Positions 36,112 through 45,148 of a stretch of DNA of 64,000 nt are shown one piece after another; the first letter of the stretch is position 1, and every line of letters starts with the position of its first letter. The translations under genes were made by a program, and so were the position numbers. The notes beneath the pieces were generated by a model that was not told the origin of the DNA, searched no databases, and saw only the letters and a program-made list of their open reading frames with translations. This DNA comes from Micromonospora musae (GTDB lineage: Bacteria > Actinomycetota > Actinomycetes > Mycobacteriales > Micromonosporaceae), in NCBI RefSeq assembly GCF_003626635.1, contig NZ_RAZT01000023.1, forward strand, positions 22,329-86,328, read 5' to 3'.

Positions 36112-36242
36112 CCCGCCGGGCCGTCGGGCTCGGCCGGCCGGGACCAGGTCCGCGCGCGGTACCCGGCGCAGCCCGCCGCCGCAGGCAGGCTCGGGCCCGG
36201 GCGCCGCGCCCCGGCCGGATCGGAGTCAGCGCTCGGGCAGCG

Positions 36243-36725
36243 TCAGAGCGTGGTGCCCCAGACGGTCTCGGCACCGGAGTGCCCGGTCAGCCAGACGTAG
36301 ACCAGCGCGGCGACGGAGAGCCCGACCACCGCGACCGCCAGCACCGGGGTGACCAGCGCGGGCAGCTTCGGCACCCGCCGGTGGCCGCTCGTCGATACCA
36401 GCAGCAGGAGCACCACGATGCCGAGCGGGACGACGATCCGGAACAGGATGTCGCCGTAGCGCGAGTGCTCGAAGATCTGGTCGAGGATCGGTCCCTGGAA
36501 GCCGCGCGCGACCAGCGCGTCGTTCAGCGCCTCCCCCGACTTGACCGCCACGAACGCGGTGATCGGAGCGAGCACGGCGAGGATCGCCACGGCCCAGTCC
36601 AGCCGGCGTCGCCAACGGGGCAACGCGACGTACGCCACGGCGAGCAGCGCCAGCAGCGGCACGAAGACCACGACCGCGTGCACCACCAGGACGTGGACGG
36701 GCAGGCCCAGTATCTGCTCGAACAT
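36243..36725 (-). CDS. DUF2231 family membrane protein
   Basis: A 160-residue protein with four helices: LGLPVHVLVVHAVVVFVPLLALLAVAY, WAVAILAVLAPITAFVAVKSG, ILFRIVVPLGIVVLLLLV and ALVTPVLAVAVVGLSVAALVYVWLTGHSG. The HPxxVHFPI-like opening (PVHVLVVH) and terminal GHSGAxxVW are DUF2231 hallmarks; the family is thought to bind haem or handle redox, but this is unproven. GGAGG lies before the ATG. It diverges from the Fur-family gene. Confidence 0.85.
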   Translation of the reverse strand: MFEQILGLPVHVLVVHAVVVFVPLLALLAVAYVALPRWRRRLDWAVAILAVLAPITAFVAVKSGEALNDALVARGFQGPILDQIFEHSRYGDILFRIVVPLGIVVLLLLVSTSGHRRVPKLPALVTPVLAVAVVGLSVAALVYVWLTGHSGAETVWGTTL

Positions 36726-36912
36726 CGGCACCTCCGGAAGGCCTTCGACCGCGGACTGCCAGCGTACGGGCAGGCCCGTCGCCGTCAGACTTCTCGATCG
36801 ACTACACGCAGCCATCCCGCTCCCGGTTCACCGCCTTCCGAACGGAGCCGGGTCCGGTGGCCCTCGACACGGCCCGGTTGTCGACCGCGTTGACGCGTGC
36901 TGTCATTGGCTC

Positions 36913-37344
36913 ATGTCAGCTGGCGAGGAGTTGCTCCGGTCGAAGGGTCTGCGGGTCACCCGCCCGCGCCTCGCCGTGCTCGACGTGCTCGCCGGCGGTG
37001 GCCACCTCGAGGTCGACGAGATCACCCGTCGGGTGCGGGACCGCCTCGACTCGGTCTCGACCCAGGCCGTCTACGACGTCCTGGGCGCGCTCACCCGGGC
37101 CGGCCTGTCCCGCCGGATCGAGCCGGCCGGCAGCCCCGCCCGGTACGAGGCCCGGGTCGGCGACAACCACCATCACGTGGTCTGTCGGGGCTGCGGCGAG
37201 ATCGCCGACATCGACTGCGCGGTCGGCGAAGCACCCTGCCTCGACCCGAACACCACCCCGCACGGCTACGAGGTCGACGAAGCGGAAGTGACCTTCTGGG
37301 GGCTCTGCCCGACCTGCCAGGCCCGGCGCAGCGTCGACGAGTGA
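36913..37344 (+). CDS. Fur family metal-dependent repressor (FurA/CatR-like)
   Basis: A 143-residue regulator. N-terminal winged helix with LRVTRPRLAVLDVL and the recognition helix STQAVYDVLGALTRAGL (FurA/CatR type); C-terminal metal domain with HHHVVCRGCGEIADIDC and a second CPTC pair, so the structural zinc site (two CxxC) and the regulatory site are complete. In actinobacteria FurA often neighbours katG; no catalase is present here. It is likely autoregulated, but I see no clear operator. The ATG at TCATGTCAG is chosen without a strong ribosome binding site and may be leaderless. Confidence 0.9.
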   Translation: MSAGEELLRSKGLRVTRPRLAVLDVLAGGGHLEVDEITRRVRDRLDSVSTQAVYDVLGALTRAGLSRRIEPAGSPARYEARVGDNHHHVVCRGCGEIADIDCAVGEAPCLDPNTTPHGYEVDEAEVTFWGLCPTCQARRSVDE

Positions 37345-37408
37345 GACGTCGCCGGCCTGATCGGCTGACGAGCGGGACATCGCCGCCCGTGCATGGCAGG
37401 CTGGGTCG

Positions 37409-38272
37409 GTGGACTCCGATGACCTCGGCCTCTTCGGTCCCGGTTCGGTCACGTGGAAGGTGCACGCCGAACCGGTCCTGATCGTCGCCGGTCTCCGCGC
37501 GCTCTACCTTCAGGCGCTGCACCCGCGGGCGATGGCCGGGGTGGCGCAGAACAGCGACTACCGCACCGACGTGTGGGGGCGCCTCGTGCGCACCGCCACC
37601 TACGTCGCCACCACCGTCTACGGCACGACGGCGCAGGCCGAGGCGGCGGGCGCCCGGCTGCGCCGGCTGCACGAGCGGCTGCGGGCGACCGACCCGGTCA
37701 GCGGCGAGCAATTCCGCGTGGACGAGCCGGAGCTCCTGCGCTGGGTGCACGTGACCGAGGTGGAGTCGTTCCTCGGCACCGCCCGCCGGGCCGGTCTGCC
37801 GCTGACCCCCGCCGAGGTGGACGGCTACTACCGCGAGCAGCGCCGAGCGGCCACGCTGGTCGGCCTGGACCCGGAAACGGTCCCCGGCACCGCCGCCGAG
37901 GTGGGCGAGTACTACCGCACCGTCCGGCCGGAGCTTCGGATGACCCGCGAGGCGGCCGAGACCGCCGTCTTCCTCACCGCGCCGCCGCTGCCGTGGAAGC
38001 TGAGTCTGCCGTTACGACTGGGGCTGAACCTCGGGCCCCCGAGGTGGGCGTACCTCGGGGTCGCCGGCACCGCGCTCGCCCTGCTGCCGGCCTGGGCCCG
38101 TCGGATGTACGGCGGTCTGGGGCTGCCCACCACCGCGCTCTCGGCGGACGTGACCGTGCGGGGTCTCCGCCTCGTACTCGCCGCGCTGCCCCGGAACTGG
38201 CGGGAGGGCCCCTTGCAGCAGGCCGCCAAGGAGCGGGCGGCCCGCCTCGCCGGTGCGCCGGCGAGGCGCTGA
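37409..38272 (+). CDS. Oxygenase MpaB/latex-clearing-like protein (DUF2236)
   Basis: A 287-residue protein of the DUF2236 family, whose studied relatives are b-type haem oxygenases (rubber oxygenase Lcp, MpaB). The N-terminus FGPGSVTWKVHAEPVLIVAGLRALYLQALHPRAMAGV has the typical histidine-bearing helix (HPRAMAGV), and LLRWVHVTEVESFL carries a further family histidine. The substrate is unknown. Start is GTG, 65 bases after the Fur gene, so control by it is possible. Confidence 0.85.
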   Translation: MDSDDLGLFGPGSVTWKVHAEPVLIVAGLRALYLQALHPRAMAGVAQNSDYRTDVWGRLVRTATYVATTVYGTTAQAEAAGARLRRLHERLRATDPVSGEQFRVDEPELLRWVHVTEVESFLGTARRAGLPLTPAEVDGYYREQRRAATLVGLDPETVPGTAAEVGEYYRTVRPELRMTREAAETAVFLTAPPLPWKLSLPLRLGLNLGPPRWAYLGVAGTALALLPAWARRMYGGLGLPTTALSADVTVRGLRLVLAALPRNWREGPLQQAAKERAARLAGAPARR

Positions 38273-38282
38273 CCCGGGCGGC

Positions 38283-39269
38283 TCACCCCTGCGCGGGCGT
38301 GCCCTCGGCCGGCTGCTCGACGGCCGCCCACGGATCCTTGCCCGGCGTCTGGCTGCCGGCCGGGCAGGTGCGCCGGTAGTCGCACCAGCCGCACCGGGGA
38401 CTCGGGTCGGTGGGGAAGGCGTCGTCCGGATCCGCGCCGTCGGCGATCGCCTTCTCGGCGGCCATGATGTCGTGCGCGGTCTCCTCCGCCCGGCTCAGCT
38501 GCCGGGCGAGCGACTCGACGGTGTGTTCGTGGGCGGCGACCGTGCCGGTCGGCAGGTGGTGCAGCTCGACCCGGCGGCACGGTCGGCGGAACGTCCGCTC
38601 GGCGGCGTACGCGTAGAGCGCCAGCGCCTGGGAGCCTCGGGCGTCGTCGCTGTCGAGCCCGGTGCGCCCGGTCTTGTAGTCGACGATGACCAGCTCGGGA
38701 CCGTCGGGGCCGGGTCGGGAGTCGATCCGGTCGGCTCGGCCGTTGAAGGCGAGCACCGCCGTCTTGACCGCCACCACCCGCTCCACACCGAGCGGTTCGG
38801 TATCCGGCTCCAGCGTCTCGACGTACGCCTCCAGCCAGCCCAGCGCCCGCCGGTAGGCGGCCCGCTCCTGCTCATCGTCGCGGTAGCCCTCCCGCACCCA
38901 GGTGCCGCGCAGCAGCCCGGTCAGCGCCTCCGGGCGGCGTCGCTCCGGCGCCAGCGCATACCAGCTGCGCAGGGCGTTGTGCACGCTCGCGCCGAGGGAG
39001 TTGTGCGCCCACGGGGGCCCCTTCGGCGGGGCGGGACGGTCGACGTAGGAGTAGCGGTAGCGACGGGGACAGTCGGCGTAGGCGCCGAGCTTGCTCGGCG
39101 TACAGACGAAGAGCCGCTCGGGCATCCCCTCGAAGCCGAGCTGCTCGGCCTGCTCCGCCCGGGGGCGGGGCGCGCGGCCGCCGGTGGAGGAGGGTCGGCC
39201 GGCTGAAGAGGGTCGTCGCACACCCGAGATCCTGCCATCGGCGTACGACAGATCTGTCGCCGCGCTCAC
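38283..39269 (-). CDS. RecB-like PD-(D/E)XK nuclease with Cys cluster
   Basis: A 328-residue single-domain nuclease. SPSKLxxYxxCPRRYRY-type CTPSKLGAYADCPRRYRYSY opens the domain, NGRADRID and LVIVDYKTGR supply the metal-binding D and the D-x-K, and CGWCDYRRTCPAG near the end provides three more Cys. The four cysteines match the iron-sulphur cluster of AddB/Cas4-type nucleases. No helicase is attached, unlike RecB/AddB. GTG start overlaps the marC stop (GTGA). Probably a stand-alone DNA repair exonuclease. Confidence 0.85.
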   Translation of the reverse strand: MSAATDLSYADGRISGVRRPSSAGRPSSTGGRAPRPRAEQAEQLGFEGMPERLFVCTPSKLGAYADCPRRYRYSYVDRPAPPKGPPWAHNSLGASVHNALRSWYALAPERRRPEALTGLLRGTWVREGYRDDEQERAAYRRALGWLEAYVETLEPDTEPLGVERVVAVKTAVLAFNGRADRIDSRPGPDGPELVIVDYKTGRTGLDSDDARGSQALALYAYAAERTFRRPCRRVELHHLPTGTVAAHEHTVESLARQLSRAEETAHDIMAAEKAIADGADPDDAFPTDPSPRCGWCDYRRTCPAGSQTPGKDPWAAVEQPAEGTPAQG

Positions 39270-39880
39270 ACCATGTGCGCGTAGTGCCGCACGAACGCGG
39301 CGACCGCGTCGGCGATGAGCTGCACCGCGATGGCGGCCAGCAGCAGGCCCGCGATCCTGGTGAGCACCTCGATCCCGCCTGGCCGGAGGATCTTGACGAT
39401 CCCGCCGGAGAAGCGCAGGACGATCCAGACGGCGATCATCACGGAGATGATTCCCGCCGCGATGGCGGTGTAGTCGCTCAGCCCCTCCGCCTGCTGGACG
39501 AAGAGCATCGTCGCCACGATCGCGCCGGGGCCCGCGAGCAGCGGGGTGCCGAGCGGCACCAGCGCGATGTTCGAGGTGGACTGGCCGCTCGGCTCGTCGC
39601 CCTTGCCGGTCAGCAGCTCCAGCGCGACGAGCACCAGCAGCAGCCCACCGGCCGCCTGCAGCGCCGGAAGATCGACGTGCAGATAGTCGAGGAGCGTCTG
39701 TCCGGCCACCGCGAAGACCACGATCACACCGAGCGCCAACGCGACCGCCTGCCACGCCGCCCGGTTCCGGTCCCGAGCGGGCAGCGGACCGGTCAGCGCG
39801 ACGAAGATCGGCATCATGCCCGGTGGGTCGGTGATCACCAGCAGGGTCACGAAGACCTCGCCGAGAAGCTTCAGATCCAC
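39266..39880 (-). CDS. MarC family integral membrane protein
   Basis: A 204-residue protein with six helices. Family signature LLVITDPPGMMPIFVALT near the N-terminus and the repeat-like NIALVPLGTPLLAGPGAI. MarC was once tied to multiple antibiotic resistance; that link was later withdrawn and the transport substrate is unknown. Its stop overlaps the nuclease start and its start follows the PHP gene by about 40 bases, so the three probably share one transcript. Confidence 0.9.
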   Translation of the reverse strand: MDLKLLGEVFVTLLVITDPPGMMPIFVALTGPLPARDRNRAAWQAVALALGVIVVFAVAGQTLLDYLHVDLPALQAAGGLLLVLVALELLTGKGDEPSGQSTSNIALVPLGTPLLAGPGAIVATMLFVQQAEGLSDYTAIAAGIISVMIAVWIVLRFSGGIVKILRPGGIEVLTRIAGLLLAAIAVQLIADAVAAFVRHYAHMV

Positions 39881-39920
39881 CTGATCAAGGTAGCCGCGCC
39901 CTCACGAGCCGAAACGCGGA

Positions 39921-40799
39921 TCAGCCGGAAGCGATCCCGGTCACCCTGCCGGCACCGGCCACGATCCGTTCGTACGCCTCCGGGCTGGTGGTGAAGGCGC
40001 CGAGCCGGACGGTCTTGTGCGTGCCGTGGAAGTCCGACGAGCCGGTGAAGAAGAGCCCGAGCTCGGCGGCGAGGCCCCGGACGTGGGCCCGTTCCTCCGG
40101 CGAGTGGTCCTCGTGATCGGCCTCCAGCCCGGCGAGCCCGACGGCGGCCAGCTCGGCGATCAGCTCGTCCGGCACCACCCGGCCCCGGCGGGTGGCGCGC
40201 GGATGGGCGAAGACCGGCACACCGCCGGCGGCCCGGACCAGCCGGACCGCGTGGAAGACGTCGATGTCCTCCTTCGGCAGCCGGTAGCGCTCGCCCAGCC
40301 AGTCCGGCCCGAACGCCTCGGTGGTGGTGGCCACCAGACCGGCCCGGATCAGCGCCTGGGCGATGTGCGGTCGGCCGACCGTCCCGCCGCCCGCGCCGGT
40401 GAGGATCTCCGCCCAGTCGACGTCGATCCCGTCGGCCCGGAGCAGGTCCACGATCCGTTCGCCGCGCACCTCCCGGGCGGCCCGCACCCGGGCCAACTCG
40501 GCGACCAGCTCCGGATCGTCCGGATCGAAGAGGTACGCGAGCAGGTGTAGCGGCACCGGCGGGTCCGCGCCGAACCAGCGGCAGGAGAGTTCGGCGCCGC
40601 GGACCAGCCGCAGCCCGGCCGGCAGCGCCGCCACCGCCGGCGCCCAGCCGGCGGTGGTGTCGTGGTCGGTGATGGCCACCACGTCGAGTCCGACGTCGGC
40701 GGCGGCCCGCACCAGCTCGGCCGGGCTCAGGGTGCCGTCGCTCGCCGTCGAGTGGGCGTGCAGGTCGATCCGGTGGCCCGGGCCGCGGTCGGAGGTCAT
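39921..40799 (-). CDS. PHP domain phosphoesterase (YciV/RNase AM type)
   Basis: A 292-residue metal-dependent phosphatase. PHP motifs: DLHAHSTASDGTLSP, ITDHDTTAGW, GAELSC, FAHPR and SSDFHGTHK, which cover the expected trinuclear metal site. Relatives hydrolyse 3',5'-nucleoside bisphosphates and trim RNA 5' ends. Normal length and ATG start. It lies 160 bases downstream of the anti-sigma-like gene on the same strand. Confidence 0.92.
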   Translation of the reverse strand: MTSDRGPGHRIDLHAHSTASDGTLSPAELVRAAADVGLDVVAITDHDTTAGWAPAVAALPAGLRLVRGAELSCRWFGADPPVPLHLLAYLFDPDDPELVAELARVRAAREVRGERIVDLLRADGIDVDWAEILTGAGGGTVGRPHIAQALIRAGLVATTTEAFGPDWLGERYRLPKEDIDVFHAVRLVRAAGGVPVFAHPRATRRGRVVPDELIAELAAVGLAGLEADHEDHSPEERAHVRGLAAELGLFFTGSSDFHGTHKTVRLGAFTTSPEAYERIVAGAGRVTGIASG

Positions 40800-40955
40800 C
40801 GCCAGACGCTACCGTTCCGCCCGACCGCCACCGGGCAGCCGGGCCCGCTGTGGGTGGGCCGCGCCGTCACCCCTGCGTCGAGCCCGCAGCGGGGTGGCCG
40901 CAGCGCCGGTGAGCGGCGGGGCACGGACGGGGGCCGCGGACGGCGCGCCGCCCGC

Positions 40956-42242
40956 TCAGGAGCCGGTCACCACCACCGGGCGGTTCGCGGCGTCCGCCCC
41001 GGGTACCGCGACGGCCGCGCCGGCCTCGCCGACGTGCACCCGGCCCGCCGTGAGCCGTACCAGTTTGCCCGATTCGTCGATGTAAGCCGCCTCGTCGACC
41101 GCGTTCCAGGCCACCGAGCCGGTCAGCGGCGGCCCGGCGTGCCCGGCCACGAGGGGGCCGCCCGGACTGGTGACGCCGATGCGCGCCACGTCCACCAGCA
41201 GCGCGCCGGCCTTCTTGCCGGACGCTCCGTTCAGCAGCAGCCATCGTCCGTCCGGGGAGACGGCGCCGAGCCCGTCCTGGCTGAGCGTCGGACCGCACGC
41301 GGTCTCGATCGGGGTCAGGGTCCGGGACGGGTCGAGCAGGGCCAGGCAGGGCTGGTCGGTGCCCTTGCTGGACACCTGGCCGACGAGCCGACCGTCCGGG
41401 AGCGCCCCGTAGACGTTCAACGTGATCCGGTCCACGCCGGTGTCCAGCGGTGCCGTGGCCGGGCTCCAGAGCGCGTGGCCGGGCCGGGCCGGGTCGAGCC
41501 GGACCAGGACGGCGTTCCCGACGAAGCCCACCGGCACGGCGCCGGCCGGCGCGGGTGTGCGTACGGGGGCGATGAGCTGGGTGCGGACGAGCCCGGCGGC
41601 GGCGATCTCGTCGCCGTCGCGCCAGGCGACCTGCCGGCCGTCGGTGGCGACCACGATCGCGTCCGCGCCGTCCAGCAGCACCTGTGGGGTGCCGTCGCGG
41701 GGCACCGCCCAGAGCGTCCGGCCGGCCGTGGTCGGCGCCCCGATCACCAGCCATCCGGCGTTCTCCGGCAACCGCTGGGCGCGCTCCGCCGGACCGATTC
41801 CGGCGACCGCCACCCGCTCGCCGTCGGCGCCGAGGATCGCGCCGGCGAGGAGTACGTCGGGCCCCGCGTCGGGGGCGACCGGTGGCACGTCGACGCCGCC
41901 GGTCCCCGACGGCAGCGGCTCGGGCCGGACCTGGTTGGACGGGTCACCGAGTACGACCGTCGGGGGCTGGGTCGGTCGGCGCGTCACGTCCCCGAGCTGG
42001 ACGATCCCGGCGCTGACCGCCACGGTCGCCACGGCGGCCAGGGCCAGCCCGGTCGTGGTCCGCTTCCGCTGGGTCCGCCGGGCGCGACGGATCGCCGCCC
42101 CGGCCGGATCCGCCGCGCCCGGACGGGGGGCGGCGACCTGCTGGGCGAACGTCTCCCGGACCGCCCGTTCCAGCTCGTCCTGCGTCACGTGCTTTGGACG
42201 CGCCGGGGCCCCGCTCAGGTTGTCACGCCGGGAGGAATTCAC
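40956..42242 (-). CDS. Single-pass membrane protein with extracellular propeller-like domain, sigma-factor partner
   Basis: A 428-residue protein. Cytoplasmic N-terminus of about 65 residues (VTQDELERAVRETFAQQ...), one helix (TTTGLALAAVATVAVSAGIV), then about 340 external residues with WD40/TolB-like blades (LWAVPRDGTPQVLLDGA, RQVAWRDGDEIAAA, GAVSPDGRWLLLNG). The GTG start overlaps the sigma-factor stop (GTGA). The N-terminal helix lies where SigE-family anti-sigma-like partners bind sigma, but no zinc-anti-sigma HxxxCxxC motif is present, so the regulatory role is inferred from coupling only. Confidence 0.78.
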   Translation of the reverse strand: MNSSRRDNLSGAPARPKHVTQDELERAVRETFAQQVAAPRPGAADPAGAAIRRARRTQRKRTTTGLALAAVATVAVSAGIVQLGDVTRRPTQPPTVVLGDPSNQVRPEPLPSGTGGVDVPPVAPDAGPDVLLAGAILGADGERVAVAGIGPAERAQRLPENAGWLVIGAPTTAGRTLWAVPRDGTPQVLLDGADAIVVATDGRQVAWRDGDEIAAAGLVRTQLIAPVRTPAPAGAVPVGFVGNAVLVRLDPARPGHALWSPATAPLDTGVDRITLNVYGALPDGRLVGQVSSKGTDQPCLALLDPSRTLTPIETACGPTLSQDGLGAVSPDGRWLLLNGASGKKAGALLVDVARIGVTSPGGPLVAGHAGPPLTGSVAWNAVDEAAYIDESGKLVRLTAGRVHVGEAGAAVAVPGADAANRPVVVTGS

Positions 42243-43066
42243 CCCTGCTCCCCGGCGGCGACACCGGCCGGCGCCGGCACTGCGGAGAGCTGGGCCACGA
42301 CGGGGCCCGGGTCGGCGTCTCGTGGCGTCGGGAGCCGCCGCGCCACGACTGCCGGCTGCTCGTCTTCGCTCCCGGTCGCTGCGACCGGTCCCGGCTCGTC
42401 GGCGCTCGTCGGGCCGGCCGGGGTACCGGCGAGAACGGCCGCCGCCTCCACCGGATCGGCCGCGGTGACGAGTGGCCCGGCCTGTTCGAGCCGGGCCGGC
42501 AGGCCGCCCGAGCGGGCTGACCGGCTCGGCCGTGCCGGTTCGGCGGCCCGCTCGCCGGCAAGGTCGAGCGCCGCCTCGGCGCCCATCCGGCGGCGCAGCG
42601 TGGCCAGGGCGCGCGCGGTCTGACTCTTGACCGTTCCGGTCGAGATGCCGAGCAGGGCGGCCGTCTGCGCCTCGGACATGTCCTCGTAGTAACGCAGCAC
42701 CAGGACCGCTCGCTGCCGGTTGGGCAGGGCGCGCAGGTGCCGCCAGAGCAGGTCCCGGTCGAGCTGCCGCTCGACCTCGTCGGCGCCGGCCCGCTCCGGG
42801 AGCACCTCGGTGGGGCGCTCCCCGTGCCAACGCCGACGCCACCAGCTGGTCGAGGTGTTCACCAGCACCCGCCGGGCGTACGGCTCGATCGCCTCGATCC
42901 CGCCGAGCCGCCGCCACGCGAGGTAGGTCTTCGTCAGGGCGGTCTGGAGGAGGTCCTCGGCGGTGGCCCAGTCGCCGGCGAGCAGGTACGCGGTGCGCAG
43001 CAGGGCGGCGGAGCGAGCCGCGACGAATTCGCGGAACTCCTCCTCCGACTGGTCCCTGCCGCCCAC
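42239..43066 (-). CDS. ECF sigma factor, SigE family, with long C-terminal tail
   Basis: A sigma-70 group 4 protein of 275 residues. Region 2: EEEFREFVAARSAALLRTAYLLAGDWATAEDLLQ; region 4: DMSEAQTAALLGISTGTVKSQTARALATL. After region 4, about 105 residues of Ala/Pro/Glu-rich sequence are added, which most SigE-family members lack. AGGAGG stands six bases before the GTG start used; the longer frame upstream lacks a good site. Coupled to the membrane protein downstream, so it probably responds to an envelope signal. Confidence 0.9.
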   Translation of the reverse strand: MGGRDQSEEEFREFVAARSAALLRTAYLLAGDWATAEDLLQTALTKTYLAWRRLGGIEAIEPYARRVLVNTSTSWWRRRWHGERPTEVLPERAGADEVERQLDRDLLWRHLRALPNRQRAVLVLRYYEDMSEAQTAALLGISTGTVKSQTARALATLRRRMGAEAALDLAGERAAEPARPSRSARSGGLPARLEQAGPLVTAADPVEAAAVLAGTPAGPTSADEPGPVAATGSEDEQPAVVARRLPTPRDADPGPVVAQLSAVPAPAGVAAGEQG

Positions 43067-43167
43067 TGGACACCTCCTGAAAGCCCGGACCAACCAGGCT
43101 GCCATGGGCAGGTGCGCCGGGGCGAGACCCGAAGGTGTGCAGTTCATCCCATGTTCGGGGGAAACTG

Positions 43168-44043
43168 TCAGGCGCCGTCGTCGGCCTTCGCCTCGTCCGC
43201 CTCCTTGCCGAGCCGAGCCTCGACCGCCTGCGGCTCGTACATCTCCTCGACCACACGCAGGTAGAGCTCGTTCGGGTTGGGCAGGTTCTTGATCTCCCGG
43301 AGCGCCTGCTCCTGGCCGGCCGACTCCAGCACGAAGGTGCCGTAGTTGAGCGCACGGCCGGTCGGGGTCTGTTCGTACTTCATGTCGGTGACCCGCACCA
43401 GGGGCATCATGGCGACCCGCCGGGTGATGATCCCGTTGACCACCATCACCCGCTTGTTGGTGAGGATGAAACGGTCATACCACCAGTCGGCGACCCGCCA
43501 GGCCACCCAGCCCATCACCGCGAACCAGAGCAGCACCGCGACCGTGGTGAGCGCGCCGACGTCCTGCCCGGCGAGGAAGCCGGAGAGGTAGCCGAGCACG
43601 AACGTCGCCGCGATGCCGATGAGGATCGGGGTGGCGAGGTGGATCCAGTGCCGCTTCCACTCGCCCCGGTAGCGCTCGGTGGGGAAGAGGTAGCGGGCGA
43701 CCAGTGAGCTGGGCTCGTCCTCCAGCGGCAACACCCGTCGAGGCGTGTTGCCGGCCGCGTCGGCGCGCAGCCCGGCCAGCTCGTCCTCCGAGATCACCGG
43801 CTGCTGGTAGCCACCCTCCGGGTCGCGGATCCAGGACCGGCCGGATCGGCCTTCCCCCGCGTAGCCGGGGCCGTCGCCGTAGCCGGCGTCGTCCGAAAAG
43901 GAGGGACCGTCCGAGAGGCCGGCGCCGGATCCGTAGCCGGGACCCTCGTCCGGAGGGACCCGTGGGATGGGCTCCGTGTCGCGTTCCCGCCGCTCCCGGT
44001 CGGGATCGTCGGGGTCGAACGGCGGACCGGGGGGGCTGCCCAT
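43168..44043 (-). CDS. PH domain (bPH2/DUF304) membrane protein
   Basis: A 291-residue protein. A Gly/Asp/Pro-rich disordered N-terminus of about 110 residues, two helices near 135-180 (HLATPILIGIAATFVLGYLSGFLAG, LTTVAVLLWFAVMGWVAWRV), then a bacterial PH-like domain (YDRFILTNKRVMVVNGIITRRVAMMPLVRVTDMKYEQ). A charged tail ends in EADEAKADDGA. Function unknown; relatives are membrane proteins induced by stress. It follows a tiny membrane-protein gene by 6 bases. Confidence 0.85.
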   Translation of the reverse strand: MGSPPGPPFDPDDPDRERRERDTEPIPRVPPDEGPGYGSGAGLSDGPSFSDDAGYGDGPGYAGEGRSGRSWIRDPEGGYQQPVISEDELAGLRADAAGNTPRRVLPLEDEPSSLVARYLFPTERYRGEWKRHWIHLATPILIGIAATFVLGYLSGFLAGQDVGALTTVAVLLWFAVMGWVAWRVADWWYDRFILTNKRVMVVNGIITRRVAMMPLVRVTDMKYEQTPTGRALNYGTFVLESAGQEQALREIKNLPNPNELYLRVVEEMYEPQAVEARLGKEADEAKADDGA

Positions 44044-44049
44044 CGGCGG

Positions 44050-44208
44050 TCAGGCCACCAGGCTGGTGAAGAAGTCGCCGAAGCCTTGGGCGATGTCCAT
44101 GATCCCGCCGCCGAGCGACTTGAACACGTCCGCGGCGGAGTTCGGCCGGTACGCAACAAAGAAGATCAAGAATGCGATACCGGCCCAGGTGAGGACCTTC
44201 TTGACCAT
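44050..44208 (-). CDS. Tiny membrane protein upstream of the PH-domain gene
   Basis: A 52-residue peptide with one helix (VLTWAGIAFLIFFVAYRP) and an amphipathic tail (DVFKSLGGGIMDIAQGFGDFFTSLVA). GAGAGGATG lies upstream of the ATG. It ends 6 bases before the PH-domain start, so both are translated together. Similar 50-residue peptides stand next to PH-domain genes in other actinomycetes as I recall; their role is unknown. Its codons are less GC-rich than neighbouring genes. Confidence 0.7.
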   Translation of the reverse strand: MVKKVLTWAGIAFLIFFVAYRPNSAADVFKSLGGGIMDIAQGFGDFFTSLVA

Positions 44209-44324
44209 GGCGGGCCATCCTCTCGCGCGGCGCCGGGTCCCATTACCGCAGCGGCACCCAGAGTATCAGTGTGGTGTCGTACAGTGAATATCTGCGTCCG
44301 TTCTCCGTCATTCCGGCCGGCTTG

Positions 44325-45023
44325 TCAAGCCCTCCCGTGCAGATACGGAGATGGTGCGCCGTACACGAGTTCGGGGGGAGTCCACTCGGTCAGGTCGTGC
44401 AGCACGACATCCTCCGCGAGCAGGTGCCCCGCACTCGCCGGCCAGGCTATCGCATGGAGCCACAAACCCCGAGCCTCGCCGGCGTACGCGCTTCGATCTG
44501 CGGGAGAGCTCACCAGCCACAGTGGAGTCGGGTGCCCGGCCACCTTGATCCGGGCCTGCCCGACGTGCTCGGGGTGGCCCGGTCCGGGGTCGCTCAGCGC
44601 CTCCGCCAGCTGCGGTCCCGGATCGGGCCCGGCGATGGCGGCGAACCGGTTGCCCAGCCCCACGCCCGGCTCCTCGGCGATGAAGACCAGGTCGGCCGGG
44701 CCACCACCGAGCGGGGCGGGGCCCGCGCAGGCCACCGCCGTGGCGCGTACGCCGCTGCGGTCGTCCCCCGCGTACGCCACGCCGGTCATGGTCCAGCCGC
44801 TCGGCAACGGCCACGGGCACCACAGCGGCGTGCTCTGCCGCCCGGGCGGGTCGGCGTCGGCGACGATCCGCTCCACCACGCTGGCGACGATCTCGGCTCC
44901 GACGTGCTCGGGCACGTGCAGCGGCGGCACCGGTCCGCACCGGGCGCAGCGTGATTCGGAGTGCATGAGGTCGGGTGGCCGTACGGGCCCACCACAACGT
45001 GGACAGCTGACCGCGACACTCAC
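44325..45023 (-). CDS. DUF6758 family zinc-ribbon protein
   Basis: A 232-residue soluble protein. The N-terminus CPRCGGPVRPP...SRCARCGPVPPLH is a four-Cys zinc ribbon. The remainder is a family-specific domain with WCPWPLPSGWTMTGVAYAGDD, ADLVFIAEEPGVGLGNRFAAI and PTPLWLVSSPADRSAYAGEARGLWL. The family is actinobacterial and of unknown function. GTG start with AGGTGA upstream. Confidence 0.82.
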   Translation of the reverse strand: MSVAVSCPRCGGPVRPPDLMHSESRCARCGPVPPLHVPEHVGAEIVASVVERIVADADPPGRQSTPLWCPWPLPSGWTMTGVAYAGDDRSGVRATAVACAGPAPLGGGPADLVFIAEEPGVGLGNRFAAIAGPDPGPQLAEALSDPGPGHPEHVGQARIKVAGHPTPLWLVSSPADRSAYAGEARGLWLHAIAWPASAGHLLAEDVVLHDLTEWTPPELVYGAPSPYLHGRA

Positions 45024-45148
45024 CTCTCCACCGTCACCCCGTACGGCGGCGCCGTCAAGCGGAGCGGCCGCATCCGTCCCATCGCGACAACGGAGGGCGT
45101 GACACGCCGAGCCGCGTCACCCGGACGTGGGCGCGGCGAGCGGGCGGG

